DNA of 64,000 bases from Desulfarculaceae bacterium. GTDB lineage: Bacteria > Desulfobacterota > Desulfarculia > Desulfarculales > Desulfarculaceae. The stretch is from positions 558,001 through 622,000 of the forward strand of contig JAHLKT010000004.1 in the NCBI GenBank assembly GCA_020444545.1, written 5' to 3'. The notes beneath the pieces were generated by a model. It saw only the letters and a program-made list of their open reading frames with translations, was not told where the DNA came from and did no database searches. Positions 33,256-43,604 of the stretch are shown here, one piece after another (the first letter of the stretch is position 1; every line of letters starts with the position of its first letter). Both the position numbers and the translations under genes were made by a program.

Positions 33256-35652
33256 ATGTTGAGTCTTATGGAGGAACCGGTCCGCATACTGGTTGCAGAG
33301 GACAGCCCCACCCAGGCCATCAAGCTGGCCATGCTCCTGCAACAGGCAGGCTACCGCCCGGAGGTGGCCGGCAACGGAAAAGAGGCCCTGGCCAAGCTCC
33401 GGCGGGAGCCCGCCGCCCTGGTGATAAGCGACGTGATGATGCCGGAGATGACCGGCTACGAGCTCTGCCTGGCCGTAAAGCAGGACCCCGCCCTGGCCTT
33501 CACTCCGGTGATACTGCTCACCTCCCTCAACGACACCGAGGACGTGATCCGGGGCCTGGAGCACCAGGCCGACTATTACGTCACCAAGCCCTATGATCAG
33601 CAATACCTTCTGAGCAAGGTGGCCGCCATCATTTCCGGCCGGGACAAGGTGGAGGCCGACGGCGACGAGCTGGTGGTCAGCATCGAGGGCCGCCGCCTGC
33701 GGGTGTCCGCTAGCCGCCGCCAGATGCTCAACCTGCTCTTGTCCACCTATGAGAACGCGGTGCTGCAAAACCGGGAGTTGAGGCTCACGCGCGACGAGCT
33801 GGAGGTGACCAACGCCCGGCTCGCCGACAACCTCAGCGAGCTCGCCGCCTCGGAGTCCCGCTTCCGCAGCCTGGTGCAGACCGTGCCCGACATCGTCTAT
33901 CGCCTGAACCCCGAGGGCGAGATCACCTTTGTCAACGAGGCCATCGGCCGGCTGGGCTACGCCCCAGGCGAGCTCCTGGGACGTCACTTCAGTTCAATTA
34001 TCGAGCCCGCCGATGTAGGGGAAGTGAGCCGGGATGAGGTGCTGCCCCGTTTCAGGGGGGTGGCCACCGGGACCCGGAGCGCGCCCAAGCTTTTCGACGA
34101 GCGGCGTTCCGGCAAGCGCAAGACCACCGGCCTGGAAGTAAAGTTGCTATGCAAAGACCCGGCGGACACCAAGCCGGGCTTCATCGAGCCTTTAACATCA
34201 GACCTACTATACGCCGAGGTAAGCAGCTCGGGCCTTTATCAGGACGAGCCCGACACCTCGGCTCCCTTTTTCATCGGCACGGTGGGGGTCATCCGGGACA
34301 TCACCAAACGCAAGCGCATGGAAAAGGACCTGGAGCAGGCCAACTTGGAGTTGGAACGCAAGGTGGCCCAGCGCACCAGCAGCCTGGCGGCCAGCAACCA
34401 GGCCCTGCAAGAGGAGATAGCCAGCCGCCGCAAGGCCGAGGGTGAGCTGCAACGTTCCTTGCAGGAGATAAAAAAGGCCCAGGCCGAAGCCCGCGAGATG
34501 GAATTGCAGCTTCGCCAGGCCCACAAGATGGAGGCGGTGGGCACCCTGGCCGGAGGCATAGCCCACGACTTCAACAATATCCTCTCGGTGGTGATGGGCT
34601 ACGCCGAGTTGGCCCTGGAAGACGCCAAGCAGGGCCGGGTCAGCCCCAACGAGCTGGAGGAGGTGATCAACTCCGCCAAGCGGGCCAAGGAGCTGATCAA
34701 GCAAATCCTGACCTTCAGCCACCGCATGGAGCCGGAGTTCAAGCCCCTGGACATCAACCAGGAGGTGGCGACGGTGGCCAACCTGCTGCGCACCACCTTG
34801 CCCAAGATGATCCAGGTCCACTTGTCGCTGTCCGACGAGCTGCCCCTGATCAATGGCGACCCCCATCAGATACAGCAGTTGGTGATGAACCTGGGGACCA
34901 ACGCGCGCGACGCCATGCCCGAAGGCGGCGAGATGACCCTGGCCACCGCCATCGAGGAGGTCGACGGCCTCACCTGCATGGCTTGCTCCAACAATTTCTC
35001 GGGACGCTACCTAACCGTGTCGCTGAGCGACAACGGGACCGGCATTAGCAGCGAGGTGCTGCGCCGGATGTTCGAGCCCTTCTTCACCACCAAGGAGGTG
35101 GGCAAAGGCACCGGCCTGGGCTTGTCCACGGTCTTCGGCATAGTCAGCGCCCACGGCGGCCATCTATCTTGCCAAAGCCTGCCCAATCGCGGGTCAGTGT
35201 TCACCGCTTACCTGCCCATCGACGAAAACGCTCTGACCACGGCGCCCAACGAGGCGTCCCACAACGAGCACCCCGCGCCCAGCGGAGAAGAAACCGTGCT
35301 GCTGGTGGACGACGAAGAGCACCTGCTCAAAATAGGCAAAATCCACCTGAGCAAAGCCGGCTACCGGGTGCTGGCGGCGACCAGCGGGGAGCAGGCCCTG
35401 GAAGTTTTCCGGGAACACCAGGATATAATCGACCTGGTCATCCTGGACATGAGCATGCCCGGCATGGGCGGGCCCAAATGCATGGAGGAGCTGCTGGCCC
35501 TGGCTCCCCAAGCCAGGGTGATCATCTCCAGCGGCTACTCCCGCGACGGCGACCTGCGCGGAGCCCTGATGGACAAGGCGGCGGGACTGCTGCCCAAGCC
35601 GTTCAGCAAACAGGAGCTGCTGCGCGCCGTGCGCATGGCCCTGGACAGCTGA
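33256..35652 (+). CDS. Hybrid histidine kinase, REC-PAS-HK-REC
   Basis: 798 residues. N-terminal receiver about 8-125 ([33 protein letters not shown]), PAS about 195-350 with a long insertion, coiled coil about 352-415, HisKA with phospho-His in [15 protein letters not shown] (about 432), HATPase ([28 protein letters not shown]), and a second receiver about 675-795 ([20 protein letters not shown]). No membrane helix is seen. The start at 33256 is close to the AGGAG site; TTG 33259 or ATG 33268 are alternatives. It is the last gene of the operon. Confidence 0.9.
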   Translation: MLSLMEEPVRILVAEDSPTQAIKLAMLLQQAGYRPEVAGNGKEALAKLRREPAALVISDVMMPEMTGYELCLAVKQDPALAFTPVILLTSLNDTEDVIRGLEHQADYYVTKPYDQQYLLSKVAAIISGRDKVEADGDELVVSIEGRRLRVSASRRQMLNLLLSTYENAVLQNRELRLTRDELEVTNARLADNLSELAASESRFRSLVQTVPDIVYRLNPEGEITFVNEAIGRLGYAPGELLGRHFSSIIEPADVGEVSRDEVLPRFRGVATGTRSAPKLFDERRSGKRKTTGLEVKLLCKDPADTKPGFIEPLTSDLLYAEVSSSGLYQDEPDTSAPFFIGTVGVIRDITKRKRMEKDLEQANLELERKVAQRTSSLAASNQALQEEIASRRKAEGELQRSLQEIKKAQAEAREMELQLRQAHKMEAVGTLAGGIAHDFNNILSVVMGYAELALEDAKQGRVSPNELEEVINSAKRAKELIKQILTFSHRMEPEFKPLDINQEVATVANLLRTTLPKMIQVHLSLSDELPLINGDPHQIQQLVMNLGTNARDAMPEGGEMTLATAIEEVDGLTCMACSNNFSGRYLTVSLSDNGTGISSEVLRRMFEPFFTTKEVGKGTGLGLSTVFGIVSAHGGHLSCQSLPNRGSVFTAYLPIDENALTTAPNEASHNEHPAPSGEETVLLVDDEEHLLKIGKIHLSKAGYRVLAATSGEQALEVFREHQDIIDLVILDMSMPGMGGPKCMEELLALAPQARVIISSGYSRDGDLRGALMDKAAGLLPKPFSKQELLRAVRMALDS

Positions 35653-36069
35653 GGCGCCAGCCGCGCCACGGCCGCCCACCCCGTTCAGGAGCGGCGTCCA
35701 CCATTTCACCACCTCGGCCCGCACCCCCTTGGGCGCATCCTGGGCCGCTTAGCGCAGCACCATGGGCTTGTCGCCCGAGGCCATGGCGAACCCCGTCCCC
35801 ATGGCCGTCAGGGCCGGCATCGTCACCAAGATGCCATTGCATATAGCCTTCATCGGCAATTCCCTCCCTTTGTTTACAGGTGATGAAACCCGACAGCTCC
35901 AGCAGGCGCGGGGCCCCGCGGATGGTCTAGCGGCCAACCCCGGACTGCTGGGCGAGCTGGGCCTCCGGCGGGAGGCGGCCATACTATTTATAATTATTTC
36001 ATACGTTTACTTCTGATAAAATCGGAGCGGCCAACTATAGTCCAGTAAGCACGGTGGCAAATAGGGGGC
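35653..36069. other. Intergenic region before the IclR gene
   Basis: About 415 bases. Apart from a small minus-strand ORF (35749-35853) nothing coding is convincing. The right half becomes AT-rich (ATACTATTTATAATTATTTCATACG near 35981-36005) before the IclR promoter. Confidence 0.5.
35749..35853 (-). CDS. Possible 34-residue peptide
   Basis: ATG at 35853 with a GGGAGGG ribosome site 8 bases upstream, ending TAA at 35749. The peptide MKAICNGILVTMPALTAMGT... is hydrophobic in its first 25 residues, like a small membrane or leader peptide. After the stop the same frame continues with protein-like sequence, so it may instead be the start of a broken gene. No family recognised. Confidence 0.3.
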   Translation of the reverse strand: MKAICNGILVTMPALTAMGTGFAMASGDKPMVLR

Positions 36070-36099
36070 TTGACACCGAAGCTCGCGATAAAATATGCT
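36070..36099 (+). promoter_or_regulatory. Sigma-70 promoter of the IclR/catabolic operon
   Basis: TTGACA (36070-36075, perfect) with an 18-base spacer to TATGCT (36094-36099). Transcription would start near 36106, which rules out translation from the GTG at 36054 and supports the TTG at 36132. Confidence 0.7.
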
Positions 36100-36113
36100 A
36101 TTTTCGTTACCTA

Positions 36114-36130
36114 TTAACGGAGTGCGTTAA
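36114..36130. promoter_or_regulatory. Candidate IclR operator
   Basis: TTAACG (36114-36119) and CGTTAA (36125-36130) form a perfect 6-bp inverted repeat with a 5-base spacer, between the promoter and the start codon. The position suits autorepression. Confidence 0.55.
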
Positions 36131-36131
36131 T

Positions 36132-36947
36132 TTGACGAGAAGCCAACGGCATTTCGTGCAGTCCCTGGCCAAAGGGCTCAAGGTCCTTCAGGTATTCTCC
36201 GCCGAGCACCCCAACCTCACCCTAACTCAACTAGCTGAACGCACTGGCTTTACCATCATGGCCGTGCAGCGCTACACCGACACGCTCATGGAGCTGGGCT
36301 TCCTGAAGCGCAACCGGCACCGCGAGTTTTTCCTGGGGCCCGAGGTTCTCACCTTGGGCTTCGCCTTTCTGAACCGCACTCAGCTAAAAAAAATCGCGGA
36401 GCAGTACATCTCGGAGTTTTCCGACCGGGTGAAGCGCACCTTGAACATGGCCATCCTGGACAAGGCCGAGGTGATCTTCATCTACCGCAAGGAAGTGCAC
36501 CGCTTTCTTTCCTATGACCTGCACGCCGGCTCCAAGCTGCCGGCCCACTGCACCGGCTCGGGCAAGTGCCTCCTGGCCGGGCTGGACGACGCCAGCCTCA
36601 AGAGCCTGCTGCGCACCACCAAGTTGCAGCGGGTTACCGCCCACACCATCGTGGACCCGGACGAACTCTGGCAAGACCTGATGGCCACCCGTGAGCGCGG
36701 CTACAGCATCTCCGACCGCGAGTGGATCCTGGACCTTTATTCCCTGGGCGTGCCGGTGCTCACCCAGGAGGGCAAGATGGAGGCCGCGGTCAACCTGTCG
36801 CTGTCCATGGAAGAGGCCAAGGGAGAGCATCTCAAAGACATGCTGGACCAGTTCATCGAGCTGGGCAGCTCCCTGTCGGCGGCCATGGGCTACCAAGGCC
36901 CTTACCCGGTCATACCGATCGGCTCGACATCGAAAGACTCGCGATGA
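36132..36947 (+). CDS. IclR-family transcriptional regulator
   Basis: 271 residues from the TTG at 36132 (GGAG 9 bases upstream and downstream of the promoter). Winged helix-turn-helix about 7-70 (SLAKGLKVLQVFSAEHPNLTLTQLAE) and an IclR effector domain about 85-260 (GSKLPAHCTGSGKCLLAG, GYSISDREWILDLYSLGVPV). It probably senses a substrate or CoA thioester of the pathway encoded behind it; its stop overlaps the start of the ligase gene. Confidence 0.9.
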   Translation: MTRSQRHFVQSLAKGLKVLQVFSAEHPNLTLTQLAERTGFTIMAVQRYTDTLMELGFLKRNRHREFFLGPEVLTLGFAFLNRTQLKKIAEQYISEFSDRVKRTLNMAILDKAEVIFIYRKEVHRFLSYDLHAGSKLPAHCTGSGKCLLAGLDDASLKSLLRTTKLQRVTAHTIVDPDELWQDLMATRERGYSISDREWILDLYSLGVPVLTQEGKMEAAVNLSLSMEEAKGEHLKDMLDQFIELGSSLSAAMGYQGPYPVIPIGSTSKDSR

Positions 36948-38470
36948 ACATCGGCAACCTGTTGATCAACTCGGCCGGCAAGTTCCCCGGCGCCATCGCC
37001 GTGGCCAGCGGCGAAACCCGGCTGAGCTTCGCGGAGCTGGAAGCGCGCACCCGCGCCCTGGCCGGAGCCCTCATCGCCCAGGGCCTGCGCCCCGGCGACC
37101 CGGTGGCCATGCTCTTTTACAACGGCATCCCCATGGTGGAGTGCTACCTGGCCGTGATCCGGGCCGGGCTGGTGGCGGTGCCCATCAACTTCCGCCTGGC
37201 CCCGCGCGAGATGGCCTTCATGTTGGCCGACTCCGGGGCCAAGGCCCTGTTCTACGACCCCGAATTCGACGAGGCCATCGCGGGGATCAGCGGCAGCCTG
37301 GAAGAGCTGAAGCTCTATATCTCCCCGGAGCCCGGCCCCAGCGGCCTGGCCCAAGACTACGAGGCCTTCGTGGCCTCGGCCCCGTCCACCCGGCTGGCTC
37401 CCGGACCGGGCGACGACCACCCCTGCCAGATCATGTACACCTCCGGCACCACCGGGCGGCCCAAGGGCGCGGTGATCACCCACCGCAACGTGCTGTGGAA
37501 CCTGTTCAACACCATGCACGGCCGCGAGGACCGGGCGGGCCAGGTGTCCATCGTGGTGGGCCCGCTCTACCACACCGCCGCCCTGAACAACCACCTGACC
37601 ATACAGCTGGCCCTGGGGGGCACCTGCCTGCTGGTGAAAAGCTTCGACGCCGAGGGGCTTCTGGCCCTTATCGCCCGGGAAAAGGCCACCACCATCTCCG
37701 GCTCCCCGGCCATGTACAACCTGCTCATGCAGCACCCGGCCGCCGGAAGCTTCGACACCCGGAGCATCACCAAGTGCACCGCCGGGGCCGACAAGCTGGC
37801 CATGGAGACCAAGCGCAAGCTGATGCGCTTTTTCCCCAACATCGAGGGCGTGTACGACGTTTACGGCTGCACCGAGGCCTCACCTTGCGTCACCATCCTG
37901 AGCGCGCGCGATTCCTTGCGCAAGGACGGCTCGGTGGGCCCCGCCCTGCCCTATCTCCAGGCCCGGGTGCTGGGCGAAGGCGGCGAGGTGCTGGGCCCGG
38001 ACCAGGTGGGCGAGCTGGCCTGCCTGGGGCCCAACGTGATGCAGGGCTACCACAACAACCCCGATGCCAGCGCCGAGGCCATCGTGGACGGCTGGCTGCA
38101 AACCGGCGACCTGGCCCGCATGGACGACGAGGGTTTCTTCTACATCGTGGACCGCAAGAAGGACCTGATCGTCAGCGGCGGGGAGAACATCTACCCCCGC
38201 GAGCTGGAAGAGGTGCTCTACACCCACCCCGAGATCGCCGACGCCGCCGTGGTGGGCCTGGCCGACGAGCTCTGGGGAGAGAGCGTGTGCGCCTTCGTGG
38301 CCAAGAAGCCGGGCAGCGGCCTGGGCGAGGGCGAGGTGGTGGAGTTCTGCAAGGCCAACCTGGCCTCCTACAAGAAACCCAAGCGAGTCATTTTCCTGGA
38401 GCAGATTCCGCGCAACCCCTCGGGCAAGGCGCTCAAGGCGGATCTGCGCCGGGAATGGGAGAAGCGATAG
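36944..38470 (+). CDS. Acyl-CoA synthetase (AMP-forming), first copy
   Basis: 508 residues from the ATG at 36944, overlapping the IclR stop (ATGA). ANL-superfamily motifs: YTSGTTGRPKGAVITH (P-loop, about 163), YGCTEAS (about 308) and GWLQTGDLARMDDEG; the catalytic Lys lies in NPSGKALK near the C-terminus. It activates a carboxylic acid with ATP and CoA. The longer open frame upstream lies in the IclR gene and is rejected. The substrate is unknown; the TRAP receptor next door probably brings it in. Confidence 0.9.
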   Translation: MNIGNLLINSAGKFPGAIAVASGETRLSFAELEARTRALAGALIAQGLRPGDPVAMLFYNGIPMVECYLAVIRAGLVAVPINFRLAPREMAFMLADSGAKALFYDPEFDEAIAGISGSLEELKLYISPEPGPSGLAQDYEAFVASAPSTRLAPGPGDDHPCQIMYTSGTTGRPKGAVITHRNVLWNLFNTMHGREDRAGQVSIVVGPLYHTAALNNHLTIQLALGGTCLLVKSFDAEGLLALIAREKATTISGSPAMYNLLMQHPAAGSFDTRSITKCTAGADKLAMETKRKLMRFFPNIEGVYDVYGCTEASPCVTILSARDSLRKDGSVGPALPYLQARVLGEGGEVLGPDQVGELACLGPNVMQGYHNNPDASAEAIVDGWLQTGDLARMDDEGFFYIVDRKKDLIVSGGENIYPRELEEVLYTHPEIADAAVVGLADELWGESVCAFVAKKPGSGLGEGEVVEFCKANLASYKKPKRVIFLEQIPRNPSGKALKADLRREWEKR

Positions 38471-38561
38471 AGAGAACCGCCCCCGGCGCCGTATGCGGTA
38501 ACTTCGGCGCCGGGATGTCTAAAGAACGCTACGGAATCATTTAAGGGAGGAGTTGGATTCC

Positions 38562-39539
38562 ATGAAAGCAATCAAACAAAGCAAAGGTATCTTGGCCCTG
38601 TTCTTGGCCTTGGCCCTGACCTTCGGCCTGGCCCTGGGGGCCACCGCGGCCGATCAGCGCCTGTCCATCGGCACCGCCAGCACCGGCGGCAGCTGGTATC
38701 CCCTGGGCGGCGGCGTGGCCAACATGATCAACAAGTACATCAAGGGCTACTACGCCTCGGCCCACCCCTCGGGTGCTTCCATCGAGAACATCCGGGCGGT
38801 CATGAAGGGCATCGACGCCCTGGCCCTGTCCATGCCCGACGCGGCCCTGTACGCCTACGAGGGCAAGGGCGCCTTCGAGGGCAAGCCCCAGAAGAAGCTG
38901 CGCGGCCTGTTCTCCACCTACCCGGTGGACATCCAGTTCTACGTGCTGGCCTCCTCGCCGGTTAAGACCATCGCCGACATCAAGGGCAAGAACCTCAAGG
39001 TGGCCGTGGGCGCCCCGGGCAGCGGGACCGAGAAGATGGCCCAGTATGTGCTCAAGGTCTACGGCATCACCTACGACGACATCGACGAGCAGTTCCTGAG
39101 CGCCACCGAGACCACCGCCGCCATGAAGGACGGCAACATCGACGTGGGCATCGTGACCCTGGGCACCCCGGCCCCCACCCTGATGGACCTGGCCACCCAG
39201 CGCGAGATCCGCTTCCTGGACATCGAGCCCGAAGTGGCCCAGAAGATCAACAAGGACTTCCCGGCCTACTTCCCCCGCACCATCCCCGCGGGCACCTACA
39301 AAGGCATGACCAAGCCGCACCACACCCTGGCCTGGATGGGCCTGTTCGTGGTCAACGCCGATATGTCCGACAAGCTGGCCTATGACATCTGCAAGGCCGT
39401 GTTCGACCACAAGGCCGAGCTGGACAAGATCCACAAGAAGTTCCTGCTGATCAACCTGGAAAGCGCCACCAGCGGCATGTCCGTGCCTCTGCATCCGGGC
39501 GCGATCAAGTTCTTCAAGGAGCGCGGCATCCTGAAGTAG
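38562..39539 (+). CDS. TAXI-family TRAP solute-binding protein
   Basis: 325 residues from the ATG at 38562 (GGGAGGAG ribosome site). Signal peptide about 1-29 (ending LALGATAA), then the TAXI signature LSIGTASTGGSWYPLGGGVANMIN and the GAPGSGTE ligand-pocket segment. It is the periplasmic receptor that delivers a carboxylate to the fused permease at 40111. Confidence 0.94.
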   Translation: MKAIKQSKGILALFLALALTFGLALGATAADQRLSIGTASTGGSWYPLGGGVANMINKYIKGYYASAHPSGASIENIRAVMKGIDALALSMPDAALYAYEGKGAFEGKPQKKLRGLFSTYPVDIQFYVLASSPVKTIADIKGKNLKVAVGAPGSGTEKMAQYVLKVYGITYDDIDEQFLSATETTAAMKDGNIDVGIVTLGTPAPTLMDLATQREIRFLDIEPEVAQKINKDFPAYFPRTIPAGTYKGMTKPHHTLAWMGLFVVNADMSDKLAYDICKAVFDHKAELDKIHKKFLLINLESATSGMSVPLHPGAIKFFKERGILK

Positions 39540-39549
39540 GGACCGGCAG

Positions 39550-40110
39550 TTGCTTCTCGGGAAAGCCAAGACCGAACCGGAGCGCCCGCCTCGGCCCTGG
39601 GCCGGGGCGGCGCGCTCCCTCGCCAGGCGGCTGGCCTGCCTGGCCGGCGCGGCTCTGCTGGTTCTGCTCTGCGCCGCCCCCTCGCCGGGGGCCATGCTCA
39701 GCCTAAACCTGGTGGAGACCGACACCGGCCGGGTGGCCATGAGCCTGCCCATCAAGCCGGGCGAGGAATTCACGGTGTGGTTTCTCCACTCCTATGACCG
39801 GGCCTTTTTCGCGGAGCACTACCAGGCCCTGGCCCCGGGACGCATCCTGCTGACCCACATGACCTTCAAGTCCAATCTCAACGGCGAGGGCTTCGAGTAC
39901 CACGACTTTCACTTGCGCCCGGACGGGGTGGGCGAGCTCAGGAACATCAACGAGCCGCGCGGCGAGGTCCATTTCATGGTGGGATCACCGGACATGGCCA
40001 ACCACACCCTCATTTTCAGGGGCAAGCGCATCCCTCTGTTGAACTACGTGGCCCCTAGGACCCTGGTCAGTTTTCGCATCGGACAAGCGGCACGCCAAGA
40101 CAAGGATTAG
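39550..40110 (+). CDS. DUF1850 protein of TAXI-TRAP operon
   Basis: 186 residues from a TTG at 39550; no ATG gives a better start before the conserved region. A basic N-terminus and hydrophobic helix (about 30-52) lead to the DUF1850 core: FTVWFLHSYDRAFFAEHYQA. Proteins of this family sit between TAXI receptors and permeases, often as a small membrane-attached partner. Role unknown. Confidence 0.82.
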   Translation: MLLGKAKTEPERPPRPWAGAARSLARRLACLAGAALLVLLCAAPSPGAMLSLNLVETDTGRVAMSLPIKPGEEFTVWFLHSYDRAFFAEHYQALAPGRILLTHMTFKSNLNGEGFEYHDFHLRPDGVGELRNINEPRGEVHFMVGSPDMANHTLIFRGKRIPLLNYVAPRTLVSFRIGQAARQDKD

Positions 40111-42012
40111 GTGAACCTAATGCCCAGCAAGGACTCCAAAAGCATCACCGCCTGGGCCATCACCGTGGTGGCCTTGGGCATGAGTGCTTTTCAGATATAC
40201 ACCGCCCAATTCGGCCTCTATTCGGCCATGGTGCAAAGACCCATCCACCTGCTTTTTGCCTGCGCCCTGGTTCTGCTGATCTTCCCCGTGGCGCGCAGCA
40301 TGTCCACCGAGTCCTATCCCCTGTACATGCGCGTGTGGGACTGGATACTCATCGCCGCCTCGGCGGCGGCCCTATTGCACATCGTGTCCACCTACAAGGA
40401 GTTGGTCTCCCGGGGCGGCGCGGCCACGGAGACCGACCTGTGGCTGGGCGGCATGCTCATCCTCCTGGTCTTGGAGACCACCCGCCGGGTCATGGGGCCC
40501 TCGCTGCCCATAATCACCCTGGTGGCCATCGCCTACACCCTGCTGGGCCATCTCATCCCCGGGCTGTGGGGCCACCGGCTCATCGACCTGGAGCAGCTGA
40601 TCAGCTACCAGTACCTGACCACCGAGGGTCTGTTCACCATCCCCCTGGGGGTCTCGGCCAGCTTCATCTTCATCTTCATTCTCTTCGGGGCCTTCCTGGT
40701 GGCCTCGGGCACCGGCGAGTTTTTCATACAGTTCGCCAACGCCCTGGCCGGCCACTTGCGCGGCGGCCCGGCCAAGGTGGCCGTGCTTAGCAGCGCCACC
40801 TTCGGCTCCATCTCCGGATCGGCGGTGGCCAACGTGGTCAGTACGGGATCATTCACCATCCCCCTGATGAAGAAGATCGGCTACCGCCCGGTGTTCGCCG
40901 GGGCCATCGAATCGGTGGCCTCCACCGGAGGGCAGTTCATGCCCCCGGTGATGGGCGCGGCCGCCTTCATCATCGCCGACATGCTGGGGGTCAGCTACCT
41001 GGAGGTGTGCAAGGCGGCCCTGATCCCCTCGGTGCTCTATTTCTTCGCCTTGATCTACATGGTGCACCTGGAGGCCCAGCGCCGCGACCTCAGGGGCCTG
41101 AACCGCTCCGAGCTGCCCAACCTGTGGAAGACGGTGAAAGGGGGCGGCCATTTGCTGCTGCCCGCGGTGCTCCTGGTCATCCTGTTGGTGCAGGGCTACT
41201 CGCCCATGAAGGCCGGCCTCTGGGCCCTGGTGGCGGTTGTCGTGGTCAGCTTGTTTAAAAAGGAGACCCGCATGGGTCCCCGGGCCATCCTCACCGCCCT
41301 GGAAAAGGGCGCCAAGGGATGCCTGGAAGTGGCCCTGGCCTGCGCCTGCGCGGGCATCGTCATCGGCTGCGTCACCCAGTCCGGCCTGGGGCTCAAGTTT
41401 TCCAGCCTGGTCATCCAGGCCTCGGGCGGCAGCCTGATCCTCTCCCTGGTCTTCGTGATGATCGCCTCGCTGGTGCTGGGCATGGGGCTCACCACCTCGG
41501 CGGCCTACATCCTGACCATCATCCTGGCCGGGCCGGTGCTGGTGGACCTGGGAGTGGCCCCGCTGGCCGCCCACATGTTCGTGTTCTACTACGCCTGCCT
41601 CTCCTGCATCACCCCGCCGGTGGCCCTGGCCGCCTTCGCGGGCGCGGGCATCGCGGGCTCCAAGCCCTTCCCCACCGGCTTCGAGTCCATGCGCCTGGCC
41701 ATCATCGCCTATTTGGTGCCCTTCATCTTCGTGTATCACCCGGTGCTGATCTGGCAGGGCTCCTGGTGGGCCATCGCCCTGTCCTTTGTCACCGCCACCC
41801 TGGGCTGCATGGCCATCGGCTCGGCCCTGATGGGCTTCATGAAGTTCCGCATCAACTTGCTGCTGCGCCTATTGCTGCTGGTCGCGGCCCTGGGCCTGAT
41901 CATGCCCGGGCTGCAGACCGACCTGCTGGGCGGGGCCCTGTTGGCGGCGGTTTATTTGTTCACCTGCTTCCGCGCGCGCAAGATGGAGCCTGAGCCGGCG
42001 GTGGGGTCCTAG
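40111..42012 (+). CDS. TRAP transporter fused permease (DctQM type)
   Basis: 633 residues, about 15 membrane helices. The start may be the GTG at 40111 or the ATG at 40120. The N-terminal part corresponds to the small DctQ subunit and the rest to DctM, with the signature GSISGSAVANVVSTGSFTIP and STGGQFMPPVMGAAAFI. It imports the substrate captured by the TAXI protein using an ion gradient. Confidence 0.93.
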   Translation: MNLMPSKDSKSITAWAITVVALGMSAFQIYTAQFGLYSAMVQRPIHLLFACALVLLIFPVARSMSTESYPLYMRVWDWILIAASAAALLHIVSTYKELVSRGGAATETDLWLGGMLILLVLETTRRVMGPSLPIITLVAIAYTLLGHLIPGLWGHRLIDLEQLISYQYLTTEGLFTIPLGVSASFIFIFILFGAFLVASGTGEFFIQFANALAGHLRGGPAKVAVLSSATFGSISGSAVANVVSTGSFTIPLMKKIGYRPVFAGAIESVASTGGQFMPPVMGAAAFIIADMLGVSYLEVCKAALIPSVLYFFALIYMVHLEAQRRDLRGLNRSELPNLWKTVKGGGHLLLPAVLLVILLVQGYSPMKAGLWALVAVVVVSLFKKETRMGPRAILTALEKGAKGCLEVALACACAGIVIGCVTQSGLGLKFSSLVIQASGGSLILSLVFVMIASLVLGMGLTTSAAYILTIILAGPVLVDLGVAPLAAHMFVFYYACLSCITPPVALAAFAGAGIAGSKPFPTGFESMRLAIIAYLVPFIFVYHPVLIWQGSWWAIALSFVTATLGCMAIGSALMGFMKFRINLLLRLLLLVAALGLIMPGLQTDLLGGALLAAVYLFTCFRARKMEPEPAVGS

Positions 42013-42020
42013 AGGTCGTA

Positions 42021-43604
42021 ATGCAAAACCTACGCGAGCTGATAGAGGCCCGGTCCGCCGAGCTGGGGCCCAAGCAGTATCTGATTTTCGGCGATCGCTC
42101 CTACACCTTTGAGCAGATGAACCAGAAGGTGGACCAGATGGCCGCCGGCCTGGCCGGCCTGGGCCTGGGCCCGGGCGACAAGGCGGCCATGCTGGTGAAC
42201 AACTCCCCGGAGTTCATCTGGCTGTGGTGGGCCATCCTCAAACTGGGCGCGGTGATGGTGCCGGTGAACCTGCGCCTCACCGCCGGGGAGGCGGCCTACA
42301 TCATCAACCACTCCGAGGCCAAGGCGGTGCTCCTGGGTGACCAGTCCCTGCCCCTGCTCCCCGAGCTCCGGGCCGAGTGCGAGGCCGTGGCCTCCTGGCT
42401 GGGCGTGGGCCTGGAGCCCGGCGCGGGGCTGCCCGGGGTGGAGGCGTTTCTGGAGGGGCCCGCCGCGCCGCCCGCCCCGGCGGCCCTGGGCCTGGACGAC
42501 CCGGCGGCCATTCTATACACCAGCGGGACCACCGGCTTCCCCAAGGGCGTGATCCACACCCACGGCAACTACCTGCGCACCGCGGCCTCCTTTGCCCGCA
42601 CCTGCGGGCTCGAAGCCAGCGACCGCCTGATGACCGCCAACCCCCTGTTCCACGTCAACGCCCAGTTCTACTCCTGCATGGGCACCCTCTGGGCCGGAGC
42701 CACCTTTGTCTTGGCTGAGAAGTTCAGCGCCTCGCGCTGGTGGGGCTGGACCCGCGAGCACCGGGTGAACAAGGCGGTTATGCTCCTGCCCCTGACCACC
42801 ATTCTCTTCAACGCCCCGCCCCGGGACGACGACGCGGACAACCCGGTGGAGCTGGTGGTGGCCGGCGGTGCGCCCAAGGGCCGCTACGCCGAGTTCGAGA
42901 GCCGCTTCGGGGTGAAGCTGCAAACCCTCTACAGCCTCACCGAGGCGCCCCTGGCCCTGATGGGCAAGCTCGACGAGCCGGTGCGCGACAGCTCGGTGGG
43001 GGTGCCCATGGTGCCGGACTGGCCCGGCCTGAGCAACGAGGTGGCCATCTTCGGCGAGCAGGACCAGCCCCTGCCACCGGGCGAGGCCGGCCAGATCGTG
43101 CTGCGCAGCCAGGGCCTGCTCAAGGAGTATTTGCGCGACCCCCAGGCCACGGCCGAGGCCCTGGCCGGCGGCTGGCTGCACACCGGCGACCGGGGCCGCA
43201 TGGATGACGACGGCTGGGTCTATTTCCTGGGCCGGGGCAAGGACGTGATCCGCAAGAAGGGCGAGAACGTCGCCGCCGTGGAGGTGGAGAACGCCCTGGC
43301 CGCCAGCGAGCTGGTGGTGGAAGCGGCCGTGCTGGGGGTCATGCCCCCGGACGCGGTGGGCGAGGAGGAGATCATGGCCTTCGTGGTGCGCGCCCCCGGC
43401 GCGGCGCCCGGCTGGGAAGCGCTGATCGAGCATTGCGCCCAGCGCCTGGCCGACTTCAAGGTGCCCCGCTTCTGGCTGGCCGTGGATGAGCTGCCCAAGA
43501 ACGCCATGAACCGAGTGGTGAAAAACAGGCTGCGCCAGCGCGAGGACCTGGAGAATACTCCCGGAACCTTCGACCGGCAGAGCGGCGAGGAGGCAAAATC
43601 ATGA
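42021..43604 (+). CDS. Acyl-CoA synthetase (AMP-forming), second copy
   Basis: 527 residues. ANL motifs: YTSGTTGFPKGVIHTH (about 165), YSLTEAP, GWLHTGDRGRMDDDG and the catalytic Lys in LPKNAMNRVVKNR. It is clearly homologous to the first ligase but not a recent duplicate (low identity by eye). Two ligases in one operon suggest two acids or two steps of a chain. It overlaps the dehydrogenase gene by 4 bases. Confidence 0.9.
   Translation: MQNLRELIEARSAELGPKQYLIFGDRSYTFEQMNQKVDQMAAGLAGLGLGPGDKAAMLVNNSPEFIWLWWAILKLGAVMVPVNLRLTAGEAAYIINHSEAKAVLLGDQSLPLLPELRAECEAVASWLGVGLEPGAGLPGVEAFLEGPAAPPAPAALGLDDPAAILYTSGTTGFPKGVIHTHGNYLRTAASFARTCGLEASDRLMTANPLFHVNAQFYSCMGTLWAGATFVLAEKFSASRWWGWTREHRVNKAVMLLPLTTILFNAPPRDDDADNPVELVVAGGAPKGRYAEFESRFGVKLQTLYSLTEAPLALMGKLDEPVRDSSVGVPMVPDWPGLSNEVAIFGEQDQPLPPGEAGQIVLRSQGLLKEYLRDPQATAEALAGGWLHTGDRGRMDDDGWVYFLGRGKDVIRKKGENVAAVEVENALAASELVVEAAVLGVMPPDAVGEEEIMAFVVRAPGAAPGWEALIEHCAQRLADFKVPRFWLAVDELPKNAMNRVVKNRLRQREDLENTPGTFDRQSGEEAKS

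Noticed and set aside
36054-36131. GTG start for the IclR gene
   Set aside because: A near-consensus promoter lies downstream of it (36070-36099); the encoded front is not IclR-like.
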